Of a DNA stretch of 64,000 nt, positions 9,686 to 19,069 are shown piece by piece; the stretch's first letter is position 1, and each line of letters starts with the position of its first letter. The notes under the pieces were generated by a model. That model saw nothing but the letters and a program-made list of their open reading frames with translations. It did not search any database and had not been told where the DNA came from. Source of the DNA: Algoriphagus sp. (lineage in GTDB: Bacteria > Bacteroidota > Bacteroidia > Cytophagales > Cyclobacteriaceae); contig JAGXQZ010000060.1 in NCBI GenBank assembly GCA_018336015.1, positions 62,001 to 126,000 on the forward strand. Direction: 5' to 3'. Position numbers and translations under genes: made by a program.

Positions 9686-11725
9686 TTAAGCATTTAGCAA
9701 TCCACTTCTTTTCATGAGGGCCTCAGGTTTGGGATCTCTGCCGCGGAATCTTCTATACAATATGGAAGGATGCTCACTTCCTCCGGCAGAAAGTATATTT
9801 TTTGCAAAAGACTGTGCCGTCTCAGGATCAAACACACCTTTTTCCTGAAATAGCTCAAAAGCATCTGCATCGAGTACTTCGGCCCACTTATAGCTGTAGT
9901 ATCCGGAAGAATAGCCCCCTTGAAAGATGTGGGAAAAACTGGTACTCACCATAGTTCCTTCAACCTTCGGAAGTAAGTCTGTTTTCCTCATCACTTCCTG
10001 TTCAAATTCCCGGATGCTTTGAATTGTATCAGGATTTTGACTGTGATAGGCCATGTCCAAGAGTCCAAAACTCAGCTGCCTCACCGTCATGTAGCCTTGC
10101 TGGAAGTTTGCTGCATTTTTGATTTTTTCAATCAACTCGCTAGGAATAGGTTCCCCTGTCTCATAATGAGTGGCAAAGAGGTCCAGGCATTCTTTTTCAT
10201 AGCACCAGTTTTCAAAGATTTGCGAAGGAAGCTCCACGAAGTCCCAAAACACACTCGTGCCTGATAGACTCTCATAAGTTCCCTTGGCTAGCATGCCATG
10301 CAGTGCATGTCCAAATTCGTGGAATAATGTCGTGACTTCATTAAAGGTCAGCAGACTAGGTTTGGTTTTCGTCGGTTTGGTGAAGTTGCAGACAATGGAA
10401 ATGTGCGGTCTGCTGTCCATTCCATTTTCCAAGTATTGGCCTTTGTAGGAGGTCATCCAGGCTCCATTTCGTTTTCCAGGTCTTGGGAAAAAATCAGCAT
10501 AAAACACTGATACAAATGCTCCAGCCTGATCGTACACTTCATAGGCGGTCACTTCCGGATGGTAAACCGGGATTTCAGAATTGGGTCTGAATGAAAGTCC
10601 GTACAGCTTGGAAGCTGTTTCAAAGACTCCCTGGATTACATGTTCCAATTTGAAATACGGTCGGAGTAATTCGTCATCCAAGGCGTACTTTTCCTTTTTG
10701 AGTAGTTCGGAATAGTAAGCGAAATCCCATTTTTGAGGCGATTCCAATCCATCCAGTTTTTTGGCAAATTCTGCTACTTCCTTCACTTCTGCTTCTGCTT
10801 TAGGTTTTGCCTTTTCCAGCAATGAGTGAAGAAAATCCATCACTGTCGCTGGGCTTTTTGCCATTCGCTCTTCCAACACAAAATCCGCATGGCTGCCAAA
10901 TCCCAACAGCTTGGCTCGCTGATCTCTAAGCTGGAGAAGCTTAAGAATGATTTCCTGATTATCCAGCTCGTCTCCCTTGGACGATTTGGTATTGAAAGCC
11001 ATGAAAAGTGTTTTTCTCAATTCCCTGTTTTTGGCATAGGTCATCACGGGGATGTAAGAAGGATAATCTAGGGTAAAGGCCCATTTTCCGGGCTGGCCTT
11101 TTTCCTCTGCAATTTGAGAAGCGGCTTCTTTAGCACCTTCGGGTAGTCCTTCCAGTTCACTTTCCTGATCTACAAAATGGACAAACTTGTTGGTTTCCGC
11201 CAATACATGTTCCCCAAATCGGAGACTCAACTGGGCAAGTTCCTGATCGATTTTTCTGAGTTTGTCTGCTTCTTCGGTAGTCAGTTTAGCTCCGTTTCTG
11301 ACAAAGGATTTATAGGTTTTGTCTAATAGTGTGGTCTGTTCTGGATTCAGGTGGAGGCTTTCTTTGGTAGCGAAAACCTGCGCCACTCGTTGAAAGAGTT
11401 CTTGATCCAGCAATACATCATTGGAATGCTCAGTTAGGAGAGGTGAGATTTCCCGGGCCAATTTTTGAATCTGATCATTGGTTTCGGCAGAGTTTAGGTT
11501 AAAAAAGATGGCCGAAATCACCCCCAATCGCTTTCCGCTTCTATCCAGCGCTTCGATGGTATTTTCAAAAGTTGGAAGAGGTTGTGCTTTGATTTCTGCT
11601 ATCTCTTTTTTGGCAGATGCAATGGCCTCTGTGATGGCAGGAAGAAAATGCTCGGGTTGGATGTGCTGAAATGGAGCTGTTTCGAATGGAGTGGTAAATG
11701 GAGAAAGTAGTGGGTTAGTCTGCAT
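9686..11725 (-). CDS. dcp: M3 family oligopeptidase, Dcp-like peptidyl-dipeptidase
   Basis: A zinc metallopeptidase of family M3 that trims dipeptides from, or cleaves, short peptides, probably in the cytoplasm or periplasm. The zinc motif HEFGHALHG is visible at about residue 470, and the downstream glutamate region, the YTSYKGQY-type loop and the C-terminal FQGGYSSGYYSYKWAEVLDADAF substrate-binding segment match E. coli Dcp closely. Length (about 679 residues) is normal. I place the start at 11725 (MQTNPLLSPF) because homologues begin there; an in-frame upstream ATG at 11776 would add 17 residues unlike the family. No signal peptide is evident. OpdA-type oligopeptidase is the main alternative. 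Confidence 0.88.
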   Translation of the reverse strand: MQTNPLLSPFTTPFETAPFQHIQPEHFLPAITEAIASAKKEIAEIKAQPLPTFENTIEALDRSGKRLGVISAIFFNLNSAETNDQIQKLAREISPLLTEHSNDVLLDQELFQRVAQVFATKESLHLNPEQTTLLDKTYKSFVRNGAKLTTEEADKLRKIDQELAQLSLRFGEHVLAETNKFVHFVDQESELEGLPEGAKEAASQIAEEKGQPGKWAFTLDYPSYIPVMTYAKNRELRKTLFMAFNTKSSKGDELDNQEIILKLLQLRDQRAKLLGFGSHADFVLEERMAKSPATVMDFLHSLLEKAKPKAEAEVKEVAEFAKKLDGLESPQKWDFAYYSELLKKEKYALDDELLRPYFKLEHVIQGVFETASKLYGLSFRPNSEIPVYHPEVTAYEVYDQAGAFVSVFYADFFPRPGKRNGAWMTSYKGQYLENGMDSRPHISIVCNFTKPTKTKPSLLTFNEVTTLFHEFGHALHGMLAKGTYESLSGTSVFWDFVELPSQIFENWCYEKECLDLFATHYETGEPIPSELIEKIKNAANFQQGYMTVRQLSFGLLDMAYHSQNPDTIQSIREFEQEVMRKTDLLPKVEGTMVSTSFSHIFQGGYSSGYYSYKWAEVLDADAFELFQEKGVFDPETAQSFAKNILSAGGSEHPSILYRRFRGRDPKPEALMKRSGLLNA

Positions 11726-11840
11726 GATTCGGATAGGAAGTCTGCCGGGATTTGGCAGGAATTTTTGCTTGGGCAAATTTACCCCAATGATTAGAATACG
11801 CTAAGGATTCTTTTCCAAAAACAGAGGGATAACCAAAACA

Positions 11841-11866
11841 AAAGGCCGGTGTTGGCCGGCCTTTTT
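11841..11866 (-). terminator. Hairpin terminator downstream of the metalloprotease gene
   Basis: The arms aaaggccgg and ccggccttt enclose a short loop and are flanked by A and T runs on either side, so the hairpin can act in both directions. On the minus strand it follows the stop codon of the secreted metalloprotease gene by eight bases, and it precedes the Dcp-like gene. Confidence 0.75.
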
Positions 11867-11874
11867 GGTGTTTA

Positions 11875-14292
11875 TTAAAAGTCAAAATCACAACTCATTT
11901 CTTCCATCCCAATCGGAGCTCCATCAGGGATATTGAGGGTTTGTTGCGGGGTGAGTTCTTCAGGAAGTTGTAAGTAGGCAGTGATCTTTTGATTCAAATA
12001 CTCCCGATGGGCCTGAAGGACAGGTGATGATCCTGTAGGAGTTTTGGCTAGTTGACTGAGGTGTTTTCTTACAATCGCACGCACGGTTTGAGAAGCGGAA
12101 GCATTTTTGGAAAGACCAATCAGGTAGTCTACATATTTGGCCTCGGTCATCAGCTTGATCTCGCTTTGCAAACCGGTGGGAAGGGTAGAAGAAAAGACCT
12201 GTCCGCTGGTTTTGTTAAGCACTTGGTCCAGGCTTGGCAGAGAGTTATCCTGTAGATGCTGTAGGTACACACGGTTGATTCTTCCTGATTCAAAGAGGAA
12301 GGTGAATGTGGCATCGACCACATTTTCAGCAGGAGCTATTGGGTCAAATACTGGGCCTGTTCGGGCAGGGAATGTTTCTCTGTTTCTGCTGTATCCGTAA
12401 GGTCTTGGCGGAATCAAAGCCAACACATGGGCAGGGACTTCTAGCTGCGAAGGAGAAATCGTCGTCAAAAGGGCGCTTAGGGCATCATTCTGATCCTTGG
12501 CAGGAATCCATTTTTGCTGGGGTTGATTGTCTCCTTTCACTTTGTAGGTGTAGTCCACTCCACCAATCAGCTTACTGGTTGCTTCGAGCTGATAGCGGTG
12601 CATGAGGTAAAGTGGCACAAAAACTTCTTCGAGGATGGCTTGTGGTTCACCGGTTTTGATGGCATTTAGCCCAAAAGTCTTCATCCTGTTTTCTCTCAGT
12701 TTAAGCAAGCGGTTCAACTCAGCTGCTGCCGAAGCGCCATTATCCCAAAGGTGGGAGCGAGGATGTACGCCGCTTGGGTTTCGGGAATCAGAGTCTGTAA
12801 TAAATTCATATCCGGCAGCATAGGTCGCCTGAAGAGTTTTTTCCAAAAACTCTTCTTCACTTTGACCGGGTTCTGGTGTGCCGTAGCCATACGTGATCGC
12901 CAATTTGTCCCATTCCCCAATTTTCAGGTCGTAAGAATTGCTGAAATCCAAGTTGCCTTTTGCGTCTTCAGTAATCACCGGGTGAGGGTAGTCCATCACA
13001 GAAGATCGCTCATTGGCAGAAGTGGCATAGCTGTGGGCAAGGCCAATAGTATGACCAATTTCATGAGCAGAAAGCTGCTTGAGTCTAGTCAAGGCCATTT
13101 CCATTAATCTCGGATCAGCAGGTTTTCCCTCCTCAAAAGGCTGGATTAATCCCTGAGCGATCAGGTAATCCTGGCGTACACGGAGTGATCCCAAAGAAAC
13201 ATGACCTTTGAGGATTTCCCCTGTGCGGGGATCTCTCACGCTTGAACCGTAGGACCAGCCTCTAGTCGAGCGGTGTACCCATTGGATTACATTGTAGCGT
13301 ACATCCAGCAGATCCAATCCTTCAGGAGCGAGCTCCACTCGGAAAGCATTTTTGAATCCTGCCGCTTCAAAAGCTTGGGCCCACCAATTGCCTCCTTCGA
13401 TCAGTGCAGAAGCCACAGGCTCCGGTGTGCCTCGGTCCAGGTAATAGACGATAGGTTCTACGACTTCAGAGACTTTAGCACTAGGGTCTTTTTTCTCCAA
13501 TCGGTGTCTGGAAATGAACCGTTTTACCAAAGGCTGATCAATTGGTGTGGTGTAATCTTGGTAGCTGATGAAAAAGTAACCTGCTCTAGGGTCAAATGCC
13601 CGCTTGGCATACAGGTCGGGAAGCTCGATAAATGAATGCCTCATCCGTATCGTAACAGCTTCCGGAGTAGGGGTGACCGATCTGAGATTGGCTCCTGCAC
13701 CTGTCCCTGTGAGGGTTACTGTTGCTTCAATTTCTGTGTTTTTCGGAAAGTTTTTGGTAGTGGGATAGTAGAGTCCGGATCGGCTGGCATCCACTCGGTA
13801 GGTACCTTGGCGGGATCTTGCTAATGTTTCTCCTACGCCATGTGCATCCTGAAGGAAAAAGTTGGTGCCATCCACATAGATTTTTCCATTCTCCATTTTG
13901 GCCACTTCAAAGCCCCAAAGTGCAGACTCAGCAAAGGCGTCTCGGATAGATTTGGCCTCGTAGGGATTGTCGGTGTAGGCGCGGTAGTCATAATTTTTAT
14001 GAACCATCAGGACTTTGTTTCCCGTCTTTCTGAATTCGACTACACGGGTGTCGCCAAGCTGACCCCGATCCAGACCAATATCATTGGATCCCACACCTGC
14101 CGTAAGGGAATTGACATAAAGAAATTCCTGATCGAAAAAGGGGATTTCGAGGTAGATTTTGCCTTTTTCCTCATCCAGATAGAATGGTACGAAGCCTTCT
14201 TTCTTGGTCATTTTGCTGAAGTCCTGCGCAAAAACAGAACCTGATACAGACCAAAGAAGAAGAAAAACTAACGAAAGGGTACAGTTTTTCAT
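11875..14292 (-). CDS. Secreted zinc-dependent metalloprotease (DUF5117/DUF4953 type)
   Basis: An exported metallopeptidase of about 805 residues. A signal peptide (MKNCTLSLVFLLL...VFAQ, cleavage near residue 22) is followed by an N-terminal DUF5118/DUF5117-like region and then the metzincin-like catalytic site HEIGHTIGLAH at about residue 410, with the conserved SSVMDYPHP segment downstream acting as a possible Met-turn. The C-terminal region is helical. I use the ATG at 14292; the longer frame from 14364 adds a lysine/arginine-rich leader without signal character and would overlap the upstream gene. It lies 68 bases after the HhH/barrel gene and is probably co-transcribed with it. The natural substrate is unknown. 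Confidence 0.87.
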   Translation of the reverse strand: MKNCTLSLVFLLLWSVSGSVFAQDFSKMTKKEGFVPFYLDEEKGKIYLEIPFFDQEFLYVNSLTAGVGSNDIGLDRGQLGDTRVVEFRKTGNKVLMVHKNYDYRAYTDNPYEAKSIRDAFAESALWGFEVAKMENGKIYVDGTNFFLQDAHGVGETLARSRQGTYRVDASRSGLYYPTTKNFPKNTEIEATVTLTGTGAGANLRSVTPTPEAVTIRMRHSFIELPDLYAKRAFDPRAGYFFISYQDYTTPIDQPLVKRFISRHRLEKKDPSAKVSEVVEPIVYYLDRGTPEPVASALIEGGNWWAQAFEAAGFKNAFRVELAPEGLDLLDVRYNVIQWVHRSTRGWSYGSSVRDPRTGEILKGHVSLGSLRVRQDYLIAQGLIQPFEEGKPADPRLMEMALTRLKQLSAHEIGHTIGLAHSYATSANERSSVMDYPHPVITEDAKGNLDFSNSYDLKIGEWDKLAITYGYGTPEPGQSEEEFLEKTLQATYAAGYEFITDSDSRNPSGVHPRSHLWDNGASAAAELNRLLKLRENRMKTFGLNAIKTGEPQAILEEVFVPLYLMHRYQLEATSKLIGGVDYTYKVKGDNQPQQKWIPAKDQNDALSALLTTISPSQLEVPAHVLALIPPRPYGYSRNRETFPARTGPVFDPIAPAENVVDATFTFLFESGRINRVYLQHLQDNSLPSLDQVLNKTSGQVFSSTLPTGLQSEIKLMTEAKYVDYLIGLSKNASASQTVRAIVRKHLSQLAKTPTGSSPVLQAHREYLNQKITAYLQLPEELTPQQTLNIPDGAPIGMEEMSCDFDF

Positions 14293-14360
14293 GGGGTGGT
14301 TTTCTTTTTTTGACAAATTATCAAAATCCCGCCTCTTACGCCTACCCATTAATGGAAAAA

Positions 14361-16460
14361 TCACCGGAAGAAATACCTCAAGAGTAAGGAGGTTTCCGTT
14401 TGCTTGTTTCCTGTGATGGTCTGCAAGCCCGAGCTGATCTCCTCTCGGTCGGTGTAAGTGGTGCGAGCAATTCGCAGATAGGCAGTGAGTTTTGGGCTGA
14501 TTTGATATTGCCCGACCAGGTAATTGCGTATTCCTCTTCCCGAAAAGGCTGGGATGGCAAATGTCCAGAGTACATTGTTTTCGAATGCATACAGCCGACT
14601 GTCAAAATCATCGGTATCAAAAAGCGCCATTCGTCCGGTGAGTCTCCATTTTTCCTTTCCAAACTGTACATCCTGAAGCACCATCAGTCCGGAGTGGACT
14701 GTTTGCTCGATTTCCACTCGGCTCCAAAGGATTCTTGATCTCAAAAACAGGTTGGGTGTGAGCTGGGACTCCAGGCTTAGGGTGGCATTGATTTTTTGGA
14801 CGGGGGCAAGGAGAAAAGGAAGGGAGGGTTCTCCGGAATTAGGCAGATTTCTTTCTTTTTCTTCCTGTCTGATTTGAACAAAGGCCATGAGATTTCTCCT
14901 GGGTTGGTAGCTGAGTCGGGCTAGCCATTCATATCCGCTGGAGGGAGAATAAACCCGAAACTTAAGCCAAGGAAACTGGAAGGAATCGTAGTAGGCATTG
15001 AATCGCCAAGCTTTGGTGGGTCTAATCTGGAGTCCCATGTAAATTCCCCGCTCATTGATTGGTCGGGTGTTTTCAGAAAATCCGGAGGAATAAAAGCTGT
15101 GAAAATCCCGGTCATAGTTTCTCCAAAGAAGAGAGAAGTCCACCGTTTTGCTCAGGCTACTGACAAATCCGAGGACGGTACCATTTCCTCCGCTTTTGGA
15201 ATAGGCAGATTCCCCAAAAAGGAAAAAATTCTTCCAATTGTAATGCGCATTCAGACTGGCAACCTGGTTGGTTTTTCCAGAAAATTCAAAGGTGTTGTAA
15301 ACCGTTGCCTCCCTTATCCAAGGATTACTAAACTCCGTGTGTAGGAAATTGGCTCCTGCTGACCATTTTCCCTGTCTTGAATTGTAAGTCAGATTACCAC
15401 CTAGATTGAGTTCGCTGAGTTGGCTTTTGGTGCTGAGTTCACTGGGAGTGCGATGAAGCCCGGTCTGAGGTAGGCTGGTAAGAAAGCTGGATGTATTCTC
15501 TAAGCTATCCAAAGTGGTACTCAATCTACCGTCTCTTGGGGCATTGGATACGATAAGGGTACTCTGCCAATTTCGGAATTGACGGGTGAGTCCCAATCCG
15601 CGGAAAAAACCAAACTCAAGCGAAGCGCTAAATGGAAGGATTCCGCGGCTACTCCTGCGGACAGTGGGCACCGTTTCGGCCCCTTTTCCCAAAGAATATC
15701 CCGCCCCAAATACCAATCCTTGCCCAAAACTGGCCTGAAAATCTCCCAAGGCGATGGTTTTCCATTTGCCTATGTTTTGGCGCATGAGGTGAAATGACAC
15801 AAAATTGAATCCATAGCGGGAAGTTTTTCTATCCCAGATAAACTGCTCTCCCGCGTCTTTTTCGAGGGTGAATCCAATGCTGAAATCTCTCGACCGATGT
15901 GTTCGGAAACGGAGGTAGACTTCATTAGGATCGCCAAGGTAGCGGGTGCTGAGGGTGCCATTACGCGCAGTGTCAGGTGGAGTGAAGCCTCTCCGAGTTT
16001 CCCAAGTTCGCCTATGACGCAGCAGGAAATAAGTGTTTTCTTCTGTTGCCAATCGCTGCCAGAAATTTTTGGTTTTGACTCCGTTTTCTCCCACAGTGAC
16101 AAAGGGAAGGAGGTTTTGAATCGTGATCAGGTCAAACTCGGGAATGGCCTGCATCTCGTAAATGGAGAGTAATGGTCCGTTCTTTAATCTGTATTCCAAT
16201 AGGTTGGAAATCTGAAAAGGTGTTAGCAAGTATGTTGCTTGAAGTTCTTCTGCATCGGTTTTGTTGAGATCGATTGGATCTTGGTACAGCTGAAAAAGTA
16301 GTTCATAGATGGCTTCGTAGTCGATGTCCTCTTCCTGCACGGGAAAAAGCCTTTCGACAAAGGCTTCCAGGTCGATCGCATGTTGATCTCTCTGCTGCGC
16401 AAAAAGCCCAAAAGGGAAAAAAATCCAAATTAGGATTAACCTTCTACCCATTTCGCTCAA
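14361..16460 (-). CDS. Helix-hairpin-helix domain protein with outer-membrane beta-barrel
   Basis: A 699-residue exported protein. A short signal peptide (ending in LFAQ, about residue 21) is followed by a ComEA-like helix-hairpin-helix region at about 55-115 (DLNKTDAEELQ, then LLEYRLKNGPLLSIYEMQAI), and then by more than 500 residues of alternating amphipathic strands with the low complexity typical of an outer-membrane barrel, ending SLLLRYFFR. HhH domains usually bind DNA non-specifically, so a link to extracellular DNA handling is possible but not shown. The start overlaps the stop of the upstream PorV-like gene (ATGA), indicating translational coupling. The family is known in Bacteroidota but has no assigned function. 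Confidence 0.8.
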   Translation of the reverse strand: MSEMGRRLILIWIFFPFGLFAQQRDQHAIDLEAFVERLFPVQEEDIDYEAIYELLFQLYQDPIDLNKTDAEELQATYLLTPFQISNLLEYRLKNGPLLSIYEMQAIPEFDLITIQNLLPFVTVGENGVKTKNFWQRLATEENTYFLLRHRRTWETRRGFTPPDTARNGTLSTRYLGDPNEVYLRFRTHRSRDFSIGFTLEKDAGEQFIWDRKTSRYGFNFVSFHLMRQNIGKWKTIALGDFQASFGQGLVFGAGYSLGKGAETVPTVRRSSRGILPFSASLEFGFFRGLGLTRQFRNWQSTLIVSNAPRDGRLSTTLDSLENTSSFLTSLPQTGLHRTPSELSTKSQLSELNLGGNLTYNSRQGKWSAGANFLHTEFSNPWIREATVYNTFEFSGKTNQVASLNAHYNWKNFFLFGESAYSKSGGNGTVLGFVSSLSKTVDFSLLWRNYDRDFHSFYSSGFSENTRPINERGIYMGLQIRPTKAWRFNAYYDSFQFPWLKFRVYSPSSGYEWLARLSYQPRRNLMAFVQIRQEEKERNLPNSGEPSLPFLLAPVQKINATLSLESQLTPNLFLRSRILWSRVEIEQTVHSGLMVLQDVQFGKEKWRLTGRMALFDTDDFDSRLYAFENNVLWTFAIPAFSGRGIRNYLVGQYQISPKLTAYLRIARTTYTDREEISSGLQTITGNKQTETSLLLRYFFR

Positions 16461-17269
16461 AGTTTAAGTCCAAGGGAAAAGTGATGGGTTCTTCCCAAGG
16501 CAGAGTTTTGCCCATAGGCGTAGTCAAACCCAAACTTGCTTTTTCTGATTCCCAATCCAAAGCTCAACCGGGAAGGATGGCTGTTGACACCTGTGCGGAG
16601 AAGAATCCATTCTGACAGTGCGTATTCAATCCCAAGCTTAAAGACAGCTGGGAGATCTACGTCTTTTTCAAGTTCTGAATAAATGGAAAGGGATTTGGTG
16701 GGAACGTATCCTACGCCCAACTGAACGAGGGTAGGGAGGGCTTGATCTGAATTTTTGCTGAGTTTGGATTGGGTTAGGTTGGAAAAATGGGCTCCGAGAA
16801 AAAAATCCGGGCCAAGTTGTGCTACTCCACCCATAGAAATCAAGACTGAATTTCCCGTACCGAATCCCTCGATTTGGGTTTGAAACCAATCCACTTTTGC
16901 ACCCAAGCTGACAATACCGAGCGTGTTCGAAAAACCCACTCCCAGTTGCTGCTGATTGAAAAGGTCACCACCGAATCTGCTGACTCCAAAACCAAAAGTT
17001 CCTGCTTCACTTTTCATTAGCCCAGCCAGGCTGAAAGTGCTAAGTTCTTTGATTCCATACCGTTGGTCGACACTTACCCCAAATTCAGATTCCTCCATAC
17101 GGTCCATTGCACCGACATTGTTAAAGAAGGACCAAGCATCTTTTTGATGCAGTTTCAGGTTTCCCATTCCTTGGCTTCGGGCGCCAAAGGCTTGGGTTTG
17201 AGGGTCGGTTTGGGCTGTCGCAGAAAAGATTACCGAGACCCAGAAGCACAAAAAAACAGTTCGCTTCAT
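16457..17269 (-). CDS. PorV/PorQ-like outer-membrane beta-barrel protein
   Basis: A 270-residue protein with a signal peptide ending near residue 19 (SATAQ|T) and the typical opening of PorV/PorQ/UPF0164-type barrels: an 'AFGARSQGMGNLKLHQKDAW' stretch followed by 'FFNNVGAMDRM', then strand repeats with glycine/aromatic alternation and a C-terminal FSLGLKL. PorV and PorQ help type IX secretion or sit with other barrels in the outer membrane. It overlaps the HhH/barrel gene by four bases and so is most likely part of the same complex or pathway. It is not a canonical PorV (the protein is shorter), so a specific secretion role is only inferred. Confidence 0.72.
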   Translation of the reverse strand: MKRTVFLCFWVSVIFSATAQTDPQTQAFGARSQGMGNLKLHQKDAWSFFNNVGAMDRMEESEFGVSVDQRYGIKELSTFSLAGLMKSEAGTFGFGVSRFGGDLFNQQQLGVGFSNTLGIVSLGAKVDWFQTQIEGFGTGNSVLISMGGVAQLGPDFFLGAHFSNLTQSKLSKNSDQALPTLVQLGVGYVPTKSLSIYSELEKDVDLPAVFKLGIEYALSEWILLRTGVNSHPSRLSFGLGIRKSKFGFDYAYGQNSALGRTHHFSLGLKL

Positions 17270-17336
17270 CAGGTTTTAAGAAAAAACTGAAGGAATTTAA
17301 CTAAAAAACGTATAGAGAAAATGCTTTCTCTAAAAA

Positions 17337-18821
17337 TTAAAAGGGAGCCTTAAAATTAAAGAAGAAATTCCCTTCTCCCTGATTATTAAGCGAGTACTCA
17401 AACCGGATCACAGAATCATAGAATCCCACAATGTCAATTCCTGCTCCGTATCCAAAGAGGTATTTGTTGGCAAGGCGCATATTCTCTGGAATTCGGTTTC
17501 GATCTACCACCTTTCCATGGTCAAAATTGCCACTGAAGTACATTTTGAATGGCAGGGTGTTAAACTGATCTGAAGGCAAATACCTGGATAGATCTACAGA
17601 AACATCCATCAGCTTGTATCGGATGCTGTTTTTATGGACATACAGCTGCTGCCCCTCGATCACATTGAGTTCGTAGCCTCTGATAAAATTTGGGTTATAG
17701 CCAATGCCTCTCACCAAGGTATAGGGTTGATTTGCTCCCAAAAACCAAGAGGCTGTGAGGCCTGTCGCTACATGCCAACGATCGCTGAGGGGAACATACC
17801 GATTGGCAATCAGATTTAACTCCAGTTCATTCAAGTCTTCTTTTGGAAGCAATCCATATTTTGTTCCAGTAAGTTGTAAAAGCTCGCCTGAAGTAGCGTA
17901 TGCGATATTGTCCCGCTTGTCATGACGGAAGGAATATTGGAAAAAGAGGTAATTGAGTTCATTTCCTTCATGTCTAAAATAAGTCGGACTCTGTTCAAAA
18001 ACTTCTGGATTGACCCATGTACGACTGAATCCAAAGGTCATCAAATGGAAATTGTAAAACGTTCTTCGGAAAGTATATCGAAGGGCCGAAGAGAAATTCT
18101 TTCGCAAGACATCCTCGTTTTCATTTGTGAAAAAGACCTGTCTGTTAAATCGTGACTTGATCGGAATAGTCCGCTGATCGGCGTAGGTAAGTTGAAAGGA
18201 AAGCCCATGCTTTTGCTGACGATCGATGTAAGGCTTGGAATACAGAATGTCCAATCCTTTGGTAAACCCCAATTGACCTGAGAATCTAAACTTTTCATTT
18301 CTACCTCCTACATTGCTGTGATTGACTTTTAGGCCATAGTTTACCCGCGACCAATCTCTGTTTTGGTTCGTCCACCATTCAGCGAAGTTTCGATCAGCCA
18401 ATTCGAAGATCAGGGAAGGCAGAATGTACCATCGTTCTTTGACAGAAATCAGGATCTCGACCTCCTCTGGTCCTGTGACCAAGGGCGTGATGGTTACTTC
18501 ATTAAAGAGGCGGAGGTTGTAGATCTTCAGCTCATCCGCCTTCAATATCCCCATGAAGGTCTCCCAATCATAGTAGTAATCGGTGACAAAATCCAATTCC
18601 CTAAGAATGATGTTCTTCTGGGTCTTTTCATTTCCGATGATGTAGATATTGTTGACTTTGATTCGCTCGGGAGTTGCTGGATTTATGGGCTGGTAACTGG
18701 TGTCCTGCCCATTTACGGTATGCAGGTAAAAAAATAGAAAAAGGAATACTGTGACTTTTGAATAACGCAAAATTGAATCCAATGGAATTCTAATGTTATA
18801 TATTTGGTTCAATTCGTGCAT
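17337..18821 (-). CDS. BamA/TamA-family outer-membrane protein with single POTRA domain
   Basis: A 494-residue Omp85-superfamily protein. An N-terminal hydrophobic export signal (about 22-38, ending VNGQ) is preceded by an unusually long N-region, so a later start is possible. A single POTRA-like domain follows (about 50-130: [21 protein letters not shown]) and then the 16-strand barrel with the conserved L6 loop motif IRGYE at about residue 395. BamA itself has five POTRA domains, so this short form is probably a lineage-specific assembly or transport barrel rather than the essential BamA. It has its own spacing from the neighbouring PorV-like gene (67 bases). Confidence 0.83.
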   Translation of the reverse strand: MHELNQIYNIRIPLDSILRYSKVTVFLFLFFYLHTVNGQDTSYQPINPATPERIKVNNIYIIGNEKTQKNIILRELDFVTDYYYDWETFMGILKADELKIYNLRLFNEVTITPLVTGPEEVEILISVKERWYILPSLIFELADRNFAEWWTNQNRDWSRVNYGLKVNHSNVGGRNEKFRFSGQLGFTKGLDILYSKPYIDRQQKHGLSFQLTYADQRTIPIKSRFNRQVFFTNENEDVLRKNFSSALRYTFRRTFYNFHLMTFGFSRTWVNPEVFEQSPTYFRHEGNELNYLFFQYSFRHDKRDNIAYATSGELLQLTGTKYGLLPKEDLNELELNLIANRYVPLSDRWHVATGLTASWFLGANQPYTLVRGIGYNPNFIRGYELNVIEGQQLYVHKNSIRYKLMDVSVDLSRYLPSDQFNTLPFKMYFSGNFDHGKVVDRNRIPENMRLANKYLFGYGAGIDIVGFYDSVIRFEYSLNNQGEGNFFFNFKAPF

Positions 18822-18844
18822 ACCCAGCTCAAAAGGTAACTCTA

Positions 18845-19069
18845 ATGTTTACTACCTACCTAAGAAAGATAGCCATATTTCCAGTGTTGGTCTATCAATA
18901 CCTGATTTCTCCACTTTTCCCAGCCAGTTGTAGATATACACCCACTTGCAGTCAATATATGAAAGAGGCGATATTAAAACATGGCCCTATAAAAGGAGGG
19001 ATCCTGGGATTCAAAAGAATAGGCCGATGTCATCCTTGGGGAGGACATGGCCACGATCCTGTCCCTTAA
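18845..19069 (+). CDS. yidD: Membrane protein insertion efficiency factor YidD
   Basis: A 74-residue protein matching YidD end to end: an N-terminal amphipathic/hydrophobic segment ([16 protein letters not shown]), the signature [19 protein letters not shown], and the C-terminal [15 protein letters not shown]. YidD helps YidC insert inner-membrane proteins. It is usually next to rnpA/yidC; here it is isolated between a BamA-like gene (divergent, 23 bases away) and lgt (convergent, 4-base overlap at the stops). Confidence 0.95.
   Translation: MFTTYLRKIAIFPVLVYQYLISPLFPASCRYTPTCSQYMKEAILKHGPIKGGILGFKRIGRCHPWGGHGHDPVP

Noticed and set aside
17337-18821. Canonical BamA
   Set aside because: Only one POTRA-like domain precedes the barrel and the protein is about 494 residues; BamA has five POTRA domains and about 800 residues.
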